Source: Pristionchus mayeri (Eukaryota; Nematoda; Chromadorea; Rhabditida; Neodiplogasteridae). Taken from it: 64,000 nucleotides of DNA. The notes under the pieces were generated by a model. The model did no database searches. It was given only the letters and a program-made list of their open reading frames with translations, and was not told where the DNA came from. A program made the translations under genes and the position numbers. Within the stretch, counting starts at the first letter, position 1; every line of letters starts with the position of its first letter. The stretch lies in the NCBI GenBank assembly GCA_036245805.1, contig BTRK01000005.1:26014469-26078468 (forward strand), written 5' to 3'. Of the stretch, positions 10,667 through 21,143 are shown piece by piece.

Positions 10667-10811
10667 TTATCTAGCATACTTCTCTAAGATCGGTAAATAT
10701 TTTACAGTTGATAGGTTGACCGTGGCGAAACATCTGCCTCTTAAGTTTAGCGTGTTGGATAAAAAAAAGATCTATCAATGATCATTCAAATAGAACCACC
10801 TTCCACTCGGA

Positions 10812-11449
10812 CAGGTCTTTGTCGATTACTGCAAGGCCTTCGAGAGCGTGGAGGTGCCGGCAATGCTCAATGCCCTCACACGATCGGGAGTCCATTCCTC
10901 CAACGTATAGTGCTCAGAGTCGCTGAATTGCGGATGCTACACCGAGATGAAGCCATTCGATCGGTCGGCACTAGGTCGGATGAGAACCAAAAAAGTAGCC
11001 TTCTCCAGCATGTTCACAGTAGGTTCCTGAGTGTCAAAAATGCTTCTGTGAAAGTCCTACAGAAGGGTCCATTTTTTGGTTCTCATCCGGCATAGTGCCG
11101 ACCGGTCAGTTCGCATTCCCATCGGCAACGGAGAACGATAAGGATATAGCACCTCTCCCAAGCACTTCACGGCTGCCCTGCACGATTGCATGAGAGAACT
11201 GGAGCGAAGTCGAAGTCACCATCGACGGGAAGAAACTCTCGCATCTTCGCTTCGTCGACGACATCGTACTGCTAGGGACGGGTCAATAAACTCTGGAGAG
11301 GAGACTGAATGAGCTGGCCGAGACAGGAGAGAACATCGGTCTCACCATCAACCGAAAGAAGATCCAGCTGATGAAGAACGAGTGGTGCCCCGGCCCCGCC
11401 ATCCCCCTCCACGGCGACCCACTCGACGAGACTGACACCTACGTGTACC
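10812..11449 (+). pseudogene. Decayed reverse-transcriptase fragment (non-LTR retrotransposon)
   Basis: Pieces of a LINE reverse transcriptase are readable: FVDYCKAFESVEVPAMLNAL near 10815-10875, then VDGKKLSHLRFVDDIVLLG near 11205-11277, with FVDD as the catalytic palm motif, and GENIGLTINRKKIQLM after it. The frame is broken by stops (a TAA follows GTGQ near 11286) and by a 143-bp inverted-repeat element at 10962-11104. Both ends of the parent element are missing. It resembles RTE-like elements but differs in sequence from the LINE at 11574-13236. Confidence 0.85.
10962..11104. mobile_element. 143-bp MITE inserted in the RT relic
   Basis: Inverted ends of about 33 bp begin CGGTCGGCACTA and include GGATGAGAACCAAAAAA, with two mismatches between arms. 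The insertion lies inside reverse-transcriptase sequence, so it is younger than that copy. I could not identify a clear target-site duplication. Confidence 0.8.
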
Positions 11450-11573
11450 AATTGTCAAAGAGTCATTGAGGTTGGGGGTCCAATAAACGCTTCAATAATA
11501 TCACAATTTACCTGATATTCACAATGCAATGTCCACCTTCTGCACTGTTCCCGAAAAATAATATTAGAATTAA

Positions 11574-11599
11574 ATACAATACAATACAATACAATATTT
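11574..11599 (-). repeat. (ACAAT)n tail of the LINE
   Basis: About five ACAAT units on the plus strand lie directly beyond the C-terminal end of the minus-strand LINE frame. Short tandem tails rather than poly(A) are typical of RTE-clade LINEs, so this marks the 3' end of the element. Confidence 0.8.
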
Positions 11600-13236
11600 A
11601 TTCAAGCTTCAGGTGGTATGCCTGTTGAACGATGCAAGTTTTCCATAAATCAGGGTGTCTTCTGCACTTAGATTCCCAGTTCGGTCCAATCGCCTTGACA
11701 AACTCATCTCTCCATCGTATCTTCGGTCTACCGGGCGGTCTCGTTCTATCTAGAGGCGACCAATTTGTTATTTTTCTTGCCCACCGATCATCTCCTATAG
11801 TGGCAATTCGCTTGGCCCAATTCCATTTTCTGCACATTGCTCGCACACGGATATCTGGTAGGGGAACTTTCAAGCTGAGCCACTCATTTGTTTTCCTGTC
11901 CAGTCTCGTGACTCCAGCCATTTTTCTCATCATTGCACGCTGCGTTACGATTAGCCGTTTTCTCTCCTTCTTAGTTGAATTCCATAGTTCAGATCCGTAC
12001 AGAAAATTCGGTTCAATACACATTCTGAATACTTTGGTCTTAAGTGACATTCCGACTCCTCGGCTCGTCATGAAATCATAGAATTTGTTAAACGATTTCC
12101 AAGCACCGCCAATTCTCCTGTTCAACTCAAGCATTAAGTTCTGGTCGAATGATAGTCGCACTCCGAGGTATATAAAGGAATTCACGTATTTTAGGTGATT
12201 TCCGTCAACAGATGGGGGACAGGTACATCGTTCGTCATCATTACAGTCTTGCTTTGATTTATCTCTAATCCAACTTTATTACTTGATGCAAATAGCTCCT
12301 CCAACATTCTTTCAATCTCCTTGGGACAGTGCGATATTAATACAACATCGTCGGCGTATCGTAGGTGGTTTAATCGCTCTCCGTCTATTTTGATACCGTA
12401 TTGCTCCCAGCTCAGCTTTCGGAAAATCTCTTCAATGATCGCATTAAAAAGATGTGGGCTTAGAGGATCGCCTTGCCGCACTCCACGTCTGATATCTATT
12501 GGAACTTTGTCTCTCCCTATTCGAACGGATACACAACTTCTGCTATATATGAACCGTAGAGTATTGATTATTTTTGGATGAATGCCGTGGTTGAATAGTG
12601 CCTCCCAAACCTTGTGGAACTCGACTGAGTCAAAGGCCTTCTTGTAGTCAATGAATGAGAGATACACCGGGAAACGATATTCTTCTGAGAGACTGATGAG
12701 TTCTGAGATTGCGTATACATGATCAATGGTAGAAAAATTTCTCCGGAATCCTGCTTGCTCTCTACTTTGATTTGCAGATAATTGGTTTTCTATTCGTGAA
12801 TCGAGTATGGTGGCAAATAATTTGTAGATGATGTTCAGTAATGAAATCGGACGGTAATTAGCGATATCCAAGGCATTTCCTTTCTTGAATATTAATGAAA
12901 TAATCGCTTCCGGTAGATCATCAGGGACACATTCGTCGTTTATCCACTTGTTGAATAAAACTCTCAATGGACGAGTTAGAACCTCAATTCCGCATTTCAG
13001 ATATTCAGATTTGATCCGGTCCCGCTGCCTTGTCATTTTTCAGCTTCTCGATTCCTCGTTTAACTTCACTATCCATTATGGGCAAAAAGCGATCATTGCA
13101 TCGGAAAGTACACCGTCGTGGCCGCATCGATTGGGAAAATAGCTTATTGTAGAAAGCTTGAACGATACTGTTGATTTCATCCTTGGAACTCGCGACAGTT
13201 CCGTCATTTTTCTCCAATTGGTTTATTTGAGTTAAA
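11598..13236 (-). pseudogene. 5'-truncated, frameshifted RTE-like LINE reverse transcriptase
   Basis: Three frames join into one broken protein. About 13005-13217 carries LKNDKAAGPDQI; 12191-13036 carries the RT core with NYRPISLLNIIYKL, AGFRRNFSTIDH, FIDYKKAFDSV, GVRQGDPLSPHLFNA and the catalytic LRYADDVVL; 11598-12185 carries the thumb and tail with PGRPKIRWRDEF. Frameshifts lie near 13010-13036 and near 12190-12225. The endonuclease domain expected upstream is absent and similarity stops near 13236, so the copy is 5'-truncated on insertion. The palm residues are intact, but the element cannot make a full protein. Assignment to the RTE clade rests on the C-terminal RPGRPKIRW type motif and the pentanucleotide tail. 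Confidence 0.9.
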
Positions 13237-14636
13237 TTAAATATATCCTTTGATATCTAAACGTCACGTTATGAACAAAAATACAAGATCAAATTTCAGA
13301 ATTGACAAATGTTTGCAAACTTTATAAAGCTTTATAAAAAAGAGCTCCAGAAGTTATTTTTGAAAATTTAGTCAATATGGAACATATATCGTAACTTCAT
13401 GTAAAACCGTATTGTATAAATCTTGATAGATTACGGTTCTACAACCAACAATCGAATTGATTGCAATCTTTGTAATATTTTTTTAAATAAAAAGTAAGAT
13501 CACATTTTAAAATAAGTCTTTTAAAAGAAGAGCTTTTACTTTCAAGAACATATTTCGAATTATCCTAATCTCCCTCGATGTGCAGGCAGACCGTGTACTC
13601 TCTCACTTTCTCTGACCGACGAAAGAGCACTCGTTTTAGAGAGACGATTTACTACGGTAACCCGCCTCCTACCGTGCCCCATTTTTCATTTGAAAAATGA
13701 GGCCCGACTTTTTGTGCACTACCTGAACCCTCGTGAAGGAATGGAATGGATGTTTGATAAATGACTATAGTCGACTAAATTGCCCAAGTGAGGAGCACCA
13801 TTTTTTGGCTGATCGTACTCTGTTGTCCGGAACCTCTCAATTTAGATCTCTTTGCTATGAAATTTCTCGATCTATCATGAGCGCGCACAGTTGTTTGTCG
13901 TGTGCTCTATTTTCTGTGATTATTCTCGCTCTTACAACCATATGAAAAAAATCGATTAACTAAACATGTGAATATAAGGACCCTCACCTAGCCAGATTCC
14001 GTGCAGATTTTGACTGAGATGAAATCTATATGGCATGATGTGTACACTTTGTTCCTCTTAGCAACTCGGAGAGACTCCCCTTTCTCTCTTCGCCACTTCT
14101 CTATTCTCTCAAACTGATAAAGAGAACGAGTGACTTCCCTCGCTCCTTTCTCTTGTCTGCTCTATGTCTTCCCTCTTTCATTTCCTTATCCTCAGTTCAG
14201 TTGCTTCATGTTCATCTCATTTTCTTAATATATTTTAATTTATTTCAATGCCAGAAATGATATATTAAAGTTAATCGTAGTATATAGTAATTGGATCTCC
14301 TGAAAATATTTTCTAATGTCTTCAAAGAGTAGAATTAAAGCTAGTCTTCAATAGAGTGAGTGCCTCACAGTAAATTGTTGCGCGTCTCTACAAGGCAGAG
14401 TGAACCTTCTGCTTTTTATCCCTTCAAAGTCTAAAATACAGCTTCGAAGAGAACTATGAATATTCTATGCCTGTGAAGTTATCTCCTCACAATCTATTTT
14501 GATCTTTGATCTATCTCCAGATTAGTCATATACTATCACACTGCTCATTTTCTTGATGAAACTCATTCAATTACTTTCAACTAACCTCTCAACTAACCTT
14601 CAACTAACTAACCTCTGCACCGAGTGGAAGAGTCCA
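13237..14636. other. Intergenic region upstream of the hydroxylase
   Basis: I see no gene. The left part is AT-rich. The region 13560-14250 is rich in pyrimidine runs and CTCTCT blocks. It should contain the promoter of the fatty acid 2-hydroxylase gene. Confidence 0.45.
14113..14120 (+). promoter_or_regulatory. GATA-type site (ACTGATAA)
   Basis: ACTGATAA matches the extended GATA site used by intestinal GATA factors (ELT-2 type) in C. elegans. It lies about 530 bp upstream of the hydroxylase start. An 8-bp match can occur by chance, so this is only a candidate. Confidence 0.3.
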
Positions 14637-14642
14637 TTTCAG
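14637..14642 (+). promoter_or_regulatory. Probable spliced-leader acceptor (TTTCAG)
   Basis: TTTCAG ends 9 nt before the ATG at 14652, the usual arrangement for nematode trans-splicing, and supports that start over the in-frame upstream ATGs. A 5' untranslated intron would look the same. Confidence 0.6.
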
Positions 14643-14651
14643 AGCAGGAGG

Positions 14652-17600
14652 ATGGGTGCAGAGTCTAATGAAGACAAGAATGGGAAACCCTTACTCGTTC
14701 ATCTAGATGGAGTCTTATACGATATTGCTCGATTCGCATCGAAACATCCAGGAGGAACGAAGGTTCACTCACTTCCCCTCCTCTCCTTCCCTCACTCATT
14801 CATTCCAGGTACTGCAGAAGGTGTCAGGGATGGAGATTGGCAAGTACATGAGAGGGGAAGAGAGACTCATCGGAGTCAGACACGAACACTCTACTGCTGC
14901 TTTCGAGATGATACGCAAGTATGACGTATCGAAGGAGCACGAGGTGAATCACCCCCCCCCATCCCCCTCGATGTGTCACCCCTCGCAGTTGGACCCTATT
15001 CTCTCCTCCAATCGCGGGATTTTGGGACAAGTCGGGTCTTTAGGCAAAGACTATTGGAGATGGATCCATCAGCCTTATGAGGGCACTTTGAGGTTGATAT
15101 CTCACGTGAACGTATGAATGAGTGCATTCAGACTCTTTGACTCTGACGTCTTAGAGAGATGCACTAGAACAGCATGGTGGATCATTCCTTCAGTGTGGCT
15201 TCCTGTCGTCTCTCTATTCACTCTCATCGCCCTTTCCCAACTCTACGAGAGCATCGGTCAGTTGTCTGCATATGAGGCCATTTGCATAAGAATCGAGACG
15301 ATCTGATTGATTCCGGCAAAGGCCAAAAATCGTAATTCTCTCTCACTTCGTGTTTTGGGGTAATCGAAGGTGCTGAAAACAATAGGCATACTCATTTAGC
15401 TCCTGGAGCCTTTTTTTGGCTCCCGACGGCGTCACGTTGAAATCACGTTTTTACAAATATCTGACCTCTCGACGGTGCTAATTTCATGCAAAACGCTTGC
15501 TCGATTCTTACAATTAGGCAAACGGTCTAATATGAACATTGTCTATAAATTACACGATATCGACCTTCGTCGGAATGATTGCCATATCAGTGCGTTCGTC
15601 TAAGAATCGCAACCCTGAGGGAGCAGGTAAAAGAGGCACTTTGGGTTTTTCCCAGAATCTGATACCCCTTAGGGTCCAGCTTCAATTCCACTACTGCATT
15701 TGTCCATCAAAAATTGATTTGCATAATTACGCATGTGATAAGTTTGACCACTTCATTCGTTTTTCGATCATATTTCGGGTAAATGGAGCCCAAATCAAAC
15801 GAAAACATGGAATTAGACTAATCTCGATGTCCTGAATCCGCCTATGTATGCGTAGTATGCAAATTCAAAATTTGAATTTTTCATCGAATTTTCAACGATT
15901 TTTTTAAAAAATACAAAAAAAAATATATTTTCAATTTTTTAGTATGTTGTTGCACTTGATGATAGGTACCTCACAAAGAAATTTCGGCTCAAATTTCGGG
16001 GACCCTGATAGGCTAAGACCGTAAAAATTGGAAATTTCCTTTAGAGGGAAACCCTTCATTCCGACCTGCTCGGCCGGCCCGTGCGGTCAGAAATGAAGAG
16101 GTAAATTTGATTGTCGTTGTTGCCCTTCTTGTCCCTTGCTAAATATTCCTCTACATCATCGTTCTTGGTATATCGGATAAAGCATATGTCAATCCTTTTG
16201 AAAGTAGCGAGTTGAATTTCGTTTTTTGCCTGCTATGTGTTGCTCCCTTCCCTTTCGTTATTGAAAATACCAGTCAATGTTAAAAGCGAAATAAATGGAA
16301 AGTTAAGTGTCTAATAATGTACGTGAATGCAAGCTTTTATTTTTTACGCATAGAAATATTTAGGGACAGCATCATACTATGAATAGACAGAGTACACAAG
16401 CATTTATTTTGTCGTATCACCCTCCCCCGATTGTTTCAAAGATCGACTGTAGTATGACAGCCATAACGCTCTGCATTGCAGCCTTTTCAATCAGAAAAGG
16501 GAGGGGAGCAAAACAAAGCTGGCAAAATGCGACATTGAACTCGCTACTTTCAAAAGGATTGACATATGCTTTATCCGATATACCAAGAACGATGATGTAG
16601 AGGAATATTTAGCAAGGGACAAGAAGGGGTTGTATTTTTTAAAAAAATCGTTCAAAATTCGATGAAAAATTCAAATTTTGAATTTGCATACTACACATAC
16701 ATAGGCGGATTCAGGACATCGAGATTACTCCAAATCCAGGTTTTCGTTTGATTGGGGCTCCATTTACCCGAGATATGATCGAAAAACGAATGAAGTGGTC
16801 AAACTTATCACATGCGTAATTATGCAAATCAATTTTTGATGGTCAAATGCAGTAGTGGAATCGAAGCTGGACCTTTAGGGGTATCAGATTCTGGGAAAAA
16901 CCCAAAGTGCCTATTTTACCTGCTCCCTTTTTTCAGAGGATTCTGCGGTTCTTAGGCGAACGCACTGATATATTATCTCAACTTTCTCTGTCTCGATAAA
17001 AAAAAATTTAAAATTCAATTTTGTTAATTTGAGGACTTGTTTCTGGGGGAGTCGTTTGGGCGTCATTCTTCATTTTGGGAGTTCTAATGTGGACTCTAAC
17101 GGAATATCTTCTCCATCGATTTGTATTTCACTGGGTTCCATCTCCTGATAGTCCATCTCAACTCGTTCTTCACTTCCTTCTTCACGGTATCGTCCGTTGT
17201 CGTGTGTTAGTAGCATTGAGTCTCATCTAGGAATCCACCACAAAACTCCGATGGACGGGGATCGATTGGTGTTTCCTCCCGTACCTGCTGTACCCATCGT
17301 CGCATTCTTCGCCCTAATCTACTCCAATATTCTACCCTGGTATGTTCTTCTCAATTTCTTTGCTACAGTAACTTCCCGACTGAACTTTTAATTATGAAGA
17401 AGAAAGTGATGTTGTATGATGTGTTGCATATATTGCTATAGCATCTCTTTCGTGTACCCAAAGTTTCGGTTGAGGAAGTTGCAAACCATGCCCAGTTATG
17501 ATAATTTACATTCATTCCTCTTTTCCTATTCGTTCTCTTATTCTGCAGGCCAGTCTTTTGTGCATTCGGAAGTGGGAAGTTGTTTGGATACGTGATGTAT

Positions 17601-17815
17601 GACTGTATTCACTATTATCTGCATCATGGCACTCCCCGTCCCACCACTCATCTACACTTCCAGAAGGTATACCATCACAATCATCACTTCAAGGACTACG
17701 ATGTGGGTAAGTGTCAATCCCAATTCCATTCAAATCCACTATCCCTTCAGCTTTCGGAATCTCTACAACTCTATGGGATCATTTCTTCTCCACTGTTGGC
17801 ATGGGTCCACTGTGA
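14652..17815 (+). CDS. fath-1: Fatty acid 2-hydroxylase (cytochrome b5 + FA hydroxylase)
   Basis: Eight exons (14652-14762, 14809-14943, 14989-15092, 15132-15256, 17034-17186, 17231-17339, 17549-17706, 17751-17815) join in frame to 319 codons, close to FA2H-family size. Residues 1-80 are a cytochrome b5 domain with HPGG at 32-35 and a second haem-ligand histidine in RHEHS (61-65). The di-iron hydroxylase part carries the histidine boxes HRFVFH (186-191), HFLLHGIHH (205-213), HYYLHH (267-272) and HHNHH (288-292). Membrane segments flank the first box (SFFILGVLMW) and precede it (VWLPVVSLFTLIAL); another is VPIVAFFALIY. The family is an ER-membrane oxygenase that adds a 2-hydroxyl to fatty acids used in sphingolipids; b5 feeds electrons. 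Every key residue is present, so the gene looks functional. Intron 4 is 1,777 bp because a palindromic element sits in it; the other introns are 39-209 bp. The symbol follows the C. elegans homologue. Confidence 0.93.
15584..16971. mobile_element. Imperfect palindromic element in intron 4 of the hydroxylase
   Basis: The left arm (from ATATCAGTGCGTTCG at 15584) and right arm (to CGAACGCACTGATAT at 16971) are inverse copies over several hundred bases, for example CCTATGTATGCGTAGTATGC at left against its inverse near 16690. A second matched pair is 16135-16213 against 16537-16620. The left arm has about 200 bp (roughly 15915-16130) with no partner. No transposase is visible. It is sense-neutral within the intron and leaves the splice sites intact. 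Confidence 0.85.
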
Positions 17816-17971
17816 AACTTCCCTCCTTTCTCTCTGCTATTTACATATGTATGCATCGTTAAAAAATTACATTTACCTATATAAACTGTTGGCAGCATTT
17901 GATCTAGAGCTCCTAAATTAACATTCTTCATGTCTACTTATTTGTTGTGTTGAAAATAGGAAGAAAAAATA
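17816..17971. other. 3' flank of the hydroxylase gene
   Basis: This is probable 3' untranslated and downstream sequence. I see no second gene. Confidence 0.4.
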
Positions 17972-18265
17972 TATAAGGGGGGTTAAAAGGTCGTTCGGGA
18001 TTATACCAACTAGTTTGTGGGGTTCTAACAATTTTACTAAGTTCAATTGTTACATGGTAAAAATTGAACTATAGTTTCTTACATTTTTTTTTGATATCTT
18101 TAAAAATGCTTTAATATGATTTTAAAGCATTTTTAAAGGTATAAAAAATTGTAAGAATTGAACTTTTGTTCAATTCTTACCGTGTAACCATTGAACTTAG
18201 TAAAATTGTTACAACCCCACAAACTAGTTGGTATAATCCCGAACGACCTTTTAACCCCCCTTATA
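17972..18265. mobile_element. MITE with TATAAGGGG ends, 294 bp
   Basis: Long inverted arms begin TATAAGGGGGGTTAAAAGG and include ATTATACCAACTAGTTTGTG; the right arm is the inverse. The termini agree with the foldback element at 10368-10666, which suggests the same mobilising transposase despite different interiors. No coding capacity. Confidence 0.88.
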
Positions 18266-18841
18266 TCTAGAATCTCCTGAGTTTATTCGTAGCTCGATAT
18301 TATGGAACTATACTTGTCCTTTCCCCAATGCAGTCATTCATAGTTGAAGTTGTGATCCGCAGCGTTCTAGTTCCTCCCACTTTATCTTTCCCATCCTGTT
18401 GTGAACATCTTCAAACATTTACCTTACTGTGACGATGTATTTTAATAATGGAGATCTATTTCCTCGAAATAGTTTCAACGCATCGTTAAGATGCAAATAA
18501 AATTATTTGCAAATATAAAATTCTGAAAGCTTGAATGCTATTTCACGATATGAAAAAAGGTTTCGAATTCGAAAAGAAGGCAGCACATATCTGCATATCA
18601 TACACATATCATATATGCTTGAGTTGAAGACATTTTTGCACGTAACACGGCGTTCTAGAGGGGTTGCGAGAGAAAGAGAGAGAATGAAAGAACTACGGTA
18701 ATAAAATTAGTGTTGGCAGTTTACCAGTTCGGTTCAACACTTGGCAAGTTGCCAAAATTCAGGAAACAGACCTGGTTCCCGACGATAATGTTCAAATGAA
18801 TTTTGGCGGTGAAACGCCGTGCGTGACTTTAATGTCCTAAC
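18266..18841. other. No feature seen
   Basis: This is AT-rich sequence with no gene, RNA gene or repeat structure that I can support. Confidence 0.4.
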
Positions 18842-19357
18842 CTCCGGTTTTCCGACGCAGGATGCGCGCCACTTTTGCGAAGCGGTACGGCCCCGGAGAA
18901 TATACATAAGGAAAATGAAAACGTCCGCAGGCATCAAGAAAAAGGCGCGCGCGTTCAAAAAAAGTACAGTCAGATTGCCTGATTGTGCGTGCAAAATCCT
19001 GAAAATCACTGAATTTGCAGGGAGAATCACGATCACTCTGCGATTCCGCATACCTAAAACCCGGAAAGGTCGGCAAAAAAACTACTGAAAAAGCTCCACT
19101 ACTGTGGTTAGTGAGCACAGCGCACGGACGTTTTCCAAAGCCCTATGTCGATGCTGCGGGGGCCGTGAAGCGGTGCAGACCTTACAACGCCACCTCGCAA
19201 AAGTATTCCGCGCGACTTTCGCGAAGCTGCGGCGTTACTTACATGAAGCGGCGCCGCAATTTTCACGAAGCTGCGCGGAATACTTTTGCGAGGTGGCGTT
19301 GCAAGTTGTAAGTTCGTTTCGTAAAAGTGGCGCGCATCCTGCGTTGAAAAACCGGAG
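18842..19357. mobile_element. Compound inverted-repeat element, about 516 bp
   Basis: The outer inverted ends are CTCCGGTTTTCCGACGCAGG at left and GCGTTGAAAAACCGGAG at right, extending through GCGCGCCACTTTTGCGAA. A second, inner palindrome runs from CAACGCCACCTCGCAAAAG near 19187 to its inverse near 19280. This is the longest member of the family also seen at 242-340, 1070-1187 and 1559-1609. Short open frames across it are GC-rich noise. Confidence 0.85.
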
Positions 19358-20281
19358 ACAAAACTTACTGTGCGATTAGAGCATATCTCTGATAATGATT
19401 ACTGTGCGATTAGAGCATATCTCCGCTAATGCCTGAGGGGGCCAGCACACTAACGTTGGTCGTTTTCGAAATACTGTATGAAAACGAATTTAGTGAAAGT
19501 CAGTGGAAGATGAGCGGACTTGTTACACTGTAAATCTGGTCGAAGCTTTTCACGACAGATCTCCAATTGACTTTCCCCGTTCAGGTGGCGCCTAGTCGCC
19601 TGAAATCAATTACCTATCAGAACAAAAATGTGAAAAATCAATAATTGTCACTCCGGGTGACCTGGAAGCATCACGATATCAGGCCCTAGTACCTTCTTAG
19701 AAGCCTACCAAGACCGGCCCCTTTCCCATAGCGCGCGCTCTCGGTCCCTCCTCGCGCCCCACCCTCATCTTATCGCACGCTCTCTCGCTCCGCGCCGGTC
19801 CGTCCGTCTGATTCCGCCCACTTTTCCAAGTCTAGCGATAATTGGATTATCTATTTTCGGTATCATATATAGATAATTGCACATTTAACCACCAGCGCTG
19901 CAGCAAATCGATAATTAGGTTAGAAAAGGCAAAAACAGACGCGGTTATTTTTCGCGAAAATTTTTTTACTGGTAGTTTTCGTTGTGGCACGGCCCCCGGA
20001 AGATCGACATTGGCCTCATGAAACTGTGTCGCGCTGTAAAATCGCTTAGCACTAAACATAGAAATGATATTTTCACATCCAGCGACCATCCATGAAAAAG
20101 GCGACTAAGCTCTTCCTTGCACTAACATATCAATAAGTACGATGAAACGAGACTGAATTAATTAATTTAAAAATATTTTTTTTTTAAATCCATACCTATA
20201 TATAAAGCGCAGTGTCCGTCTGTCAGTTTGACCGGATTGCGAAATAGGGAGGGGAGGGATGGATGACCTTAGAAGGGATCG
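19358..20281. other. No gene seen between the MITE and the tandem arrays
   Basis: I see no gene or RNA gene. A 34-bp near-duplicate (ACTGTGCGATTAGAGCATAT, at about 19367 and 19401) is present at the left edge. The rest is unremarkable apart from a GC-rich block near 19700-19830. Confidence 0.4.
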
Positions 20282-21074
20282 GTCCACTACCGTATATCAA
20301 TCGATAATTATCATTGGGTCAACTACCGTATACCAATCGATAATTAGCCATGGGTCACCTCTTATTCCGCGGGTCAGATTTATGATTTTGACCTTTGATC
20401 TTTGAATTACGGTATACCAATCAATAATTAGCATTGGGTCAACTACCGTATACCAATCGATAATTAGCCATGGGTCACCTCTTATTCCGTGGGTCAGATT
20501 TATGATTTTGACCTTTGATATTTGAATTACCGTATGCCAATCAATAATTAGCATTGGGTCAACTACCGTATACCAATCGATAATTAGCCATGGGTCACCT
20601 CTTATTCCGTGGGTCAGATTTATGATTGTGACCTTTGATATTTGAATTACCGTATGCTAATCAATAATTAGCATTGGGTCAACTACCGTATACCAATCGA
20701 TAATTAGCCATGGGTCACCTCTTATTCCGTGGGTCAGATTTATGATTTTGACCTTTGATCTTTGAATTACCGTATGCCAATCAATAATTAGCATTGGGTC
20801 AACTACCGTATACTAATCGATAATTAGCCATGGGTCACATCTTATTCCGTTGGTCAGATTTATGATTTTGACCTTTGATATTTGAATTACCGTATGCCAA
20901 TGAATAATTAGCATTGGGTCAACTACCGTACACCAATCGATAATTAGCCATGGGTCACCTCTTATTCCGTGGGTCAGATTTATGATTTTGACCTTTGATC
21001 TTTGAATTACCGTATACCAATCAATAATTAGCATTGGGTCAACTACCGTATACCAATCGATAATTAGCCATGGG
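20282..21074 (+). repeat. 120-bp tandem repeat, about 6.6 copies
   Basis: The period is exactly 120 bp, with related blocks at 20341, 20461, 20581, 20701, 20821, 20941 and 21061. Each unit contains two similar half-elements, CCAATCGATAATTAGCCATG and CCAATCAATAATTAGCATTG, separated by a TTATTCCGTGGGTCAGA stretch. Copies differ by a few bases. The last copy is cut within GCCATGGGTCA, where the 39-bp satellite begins. Because 120 is a multiple of 3, one frame stays open through it; this is not evidence of coding. Confidence 0.95.
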
Positions 21075-21120
21075 TCAAAGCATCTCGAATGTTCCAGAAA
21101 GTTCGAAAATGTTCCAAAGC

Positions 21121-21143
21121 TTCTAGAATGTTCCAGAAAGTTC
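21121..21143 (+). promoter_or_regulatory. Representative heat-shock element (five pentamers)
   Basis: This is the first full-consensus copy in the array: TTC, GAA, TTC, GAA, TTC with 2-bp spacers, starting with TTCTAGAA. The HSF trimer is known to bind three or more contiguous inverted nGAAn units, so each satellite unit contains a sufficient site. The same configuration recurs about every 39 bp to the end of the window. Confidence 0.8.

Noticed and set aside
11632..13142. Plus-strand frames antisense to the LINE
   Set aside because: The minus strand carries clear reverse-transcriptase motifs (LRYADDVVL, GVRQGDPLSPHLFNA) across the same interval.
14553..14651. Upstream in-frame ATGs as the hydroxylase start
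   Set aside because: The extension is low in coding character, and the TTTCAG acceptor at 14637-14642 would remove it. The ATG at 14652 gives the family-typical N-terminus.
15276..15535. Small inverted-repeat element just left of the intron palindrome
   Set aside because: AAGAATCGAG near 15289 and CTCGATTCTTA near 15509 are inverse, but the match is too short and imperfect to define an element.
18734..19379. Several overlapping frames on both strands
   Set aside because: They sit on the GC-rich palindromic element at 18842-19357, and their mirrored sequences reflect the inverted repeat.
20297..20554. Short minus-strand frame over the 120-bp repeat
   Set aside because: It repeats with the 120-bp period (40 codons) and runs on into the satellite; it is a by-product of the tandem array.
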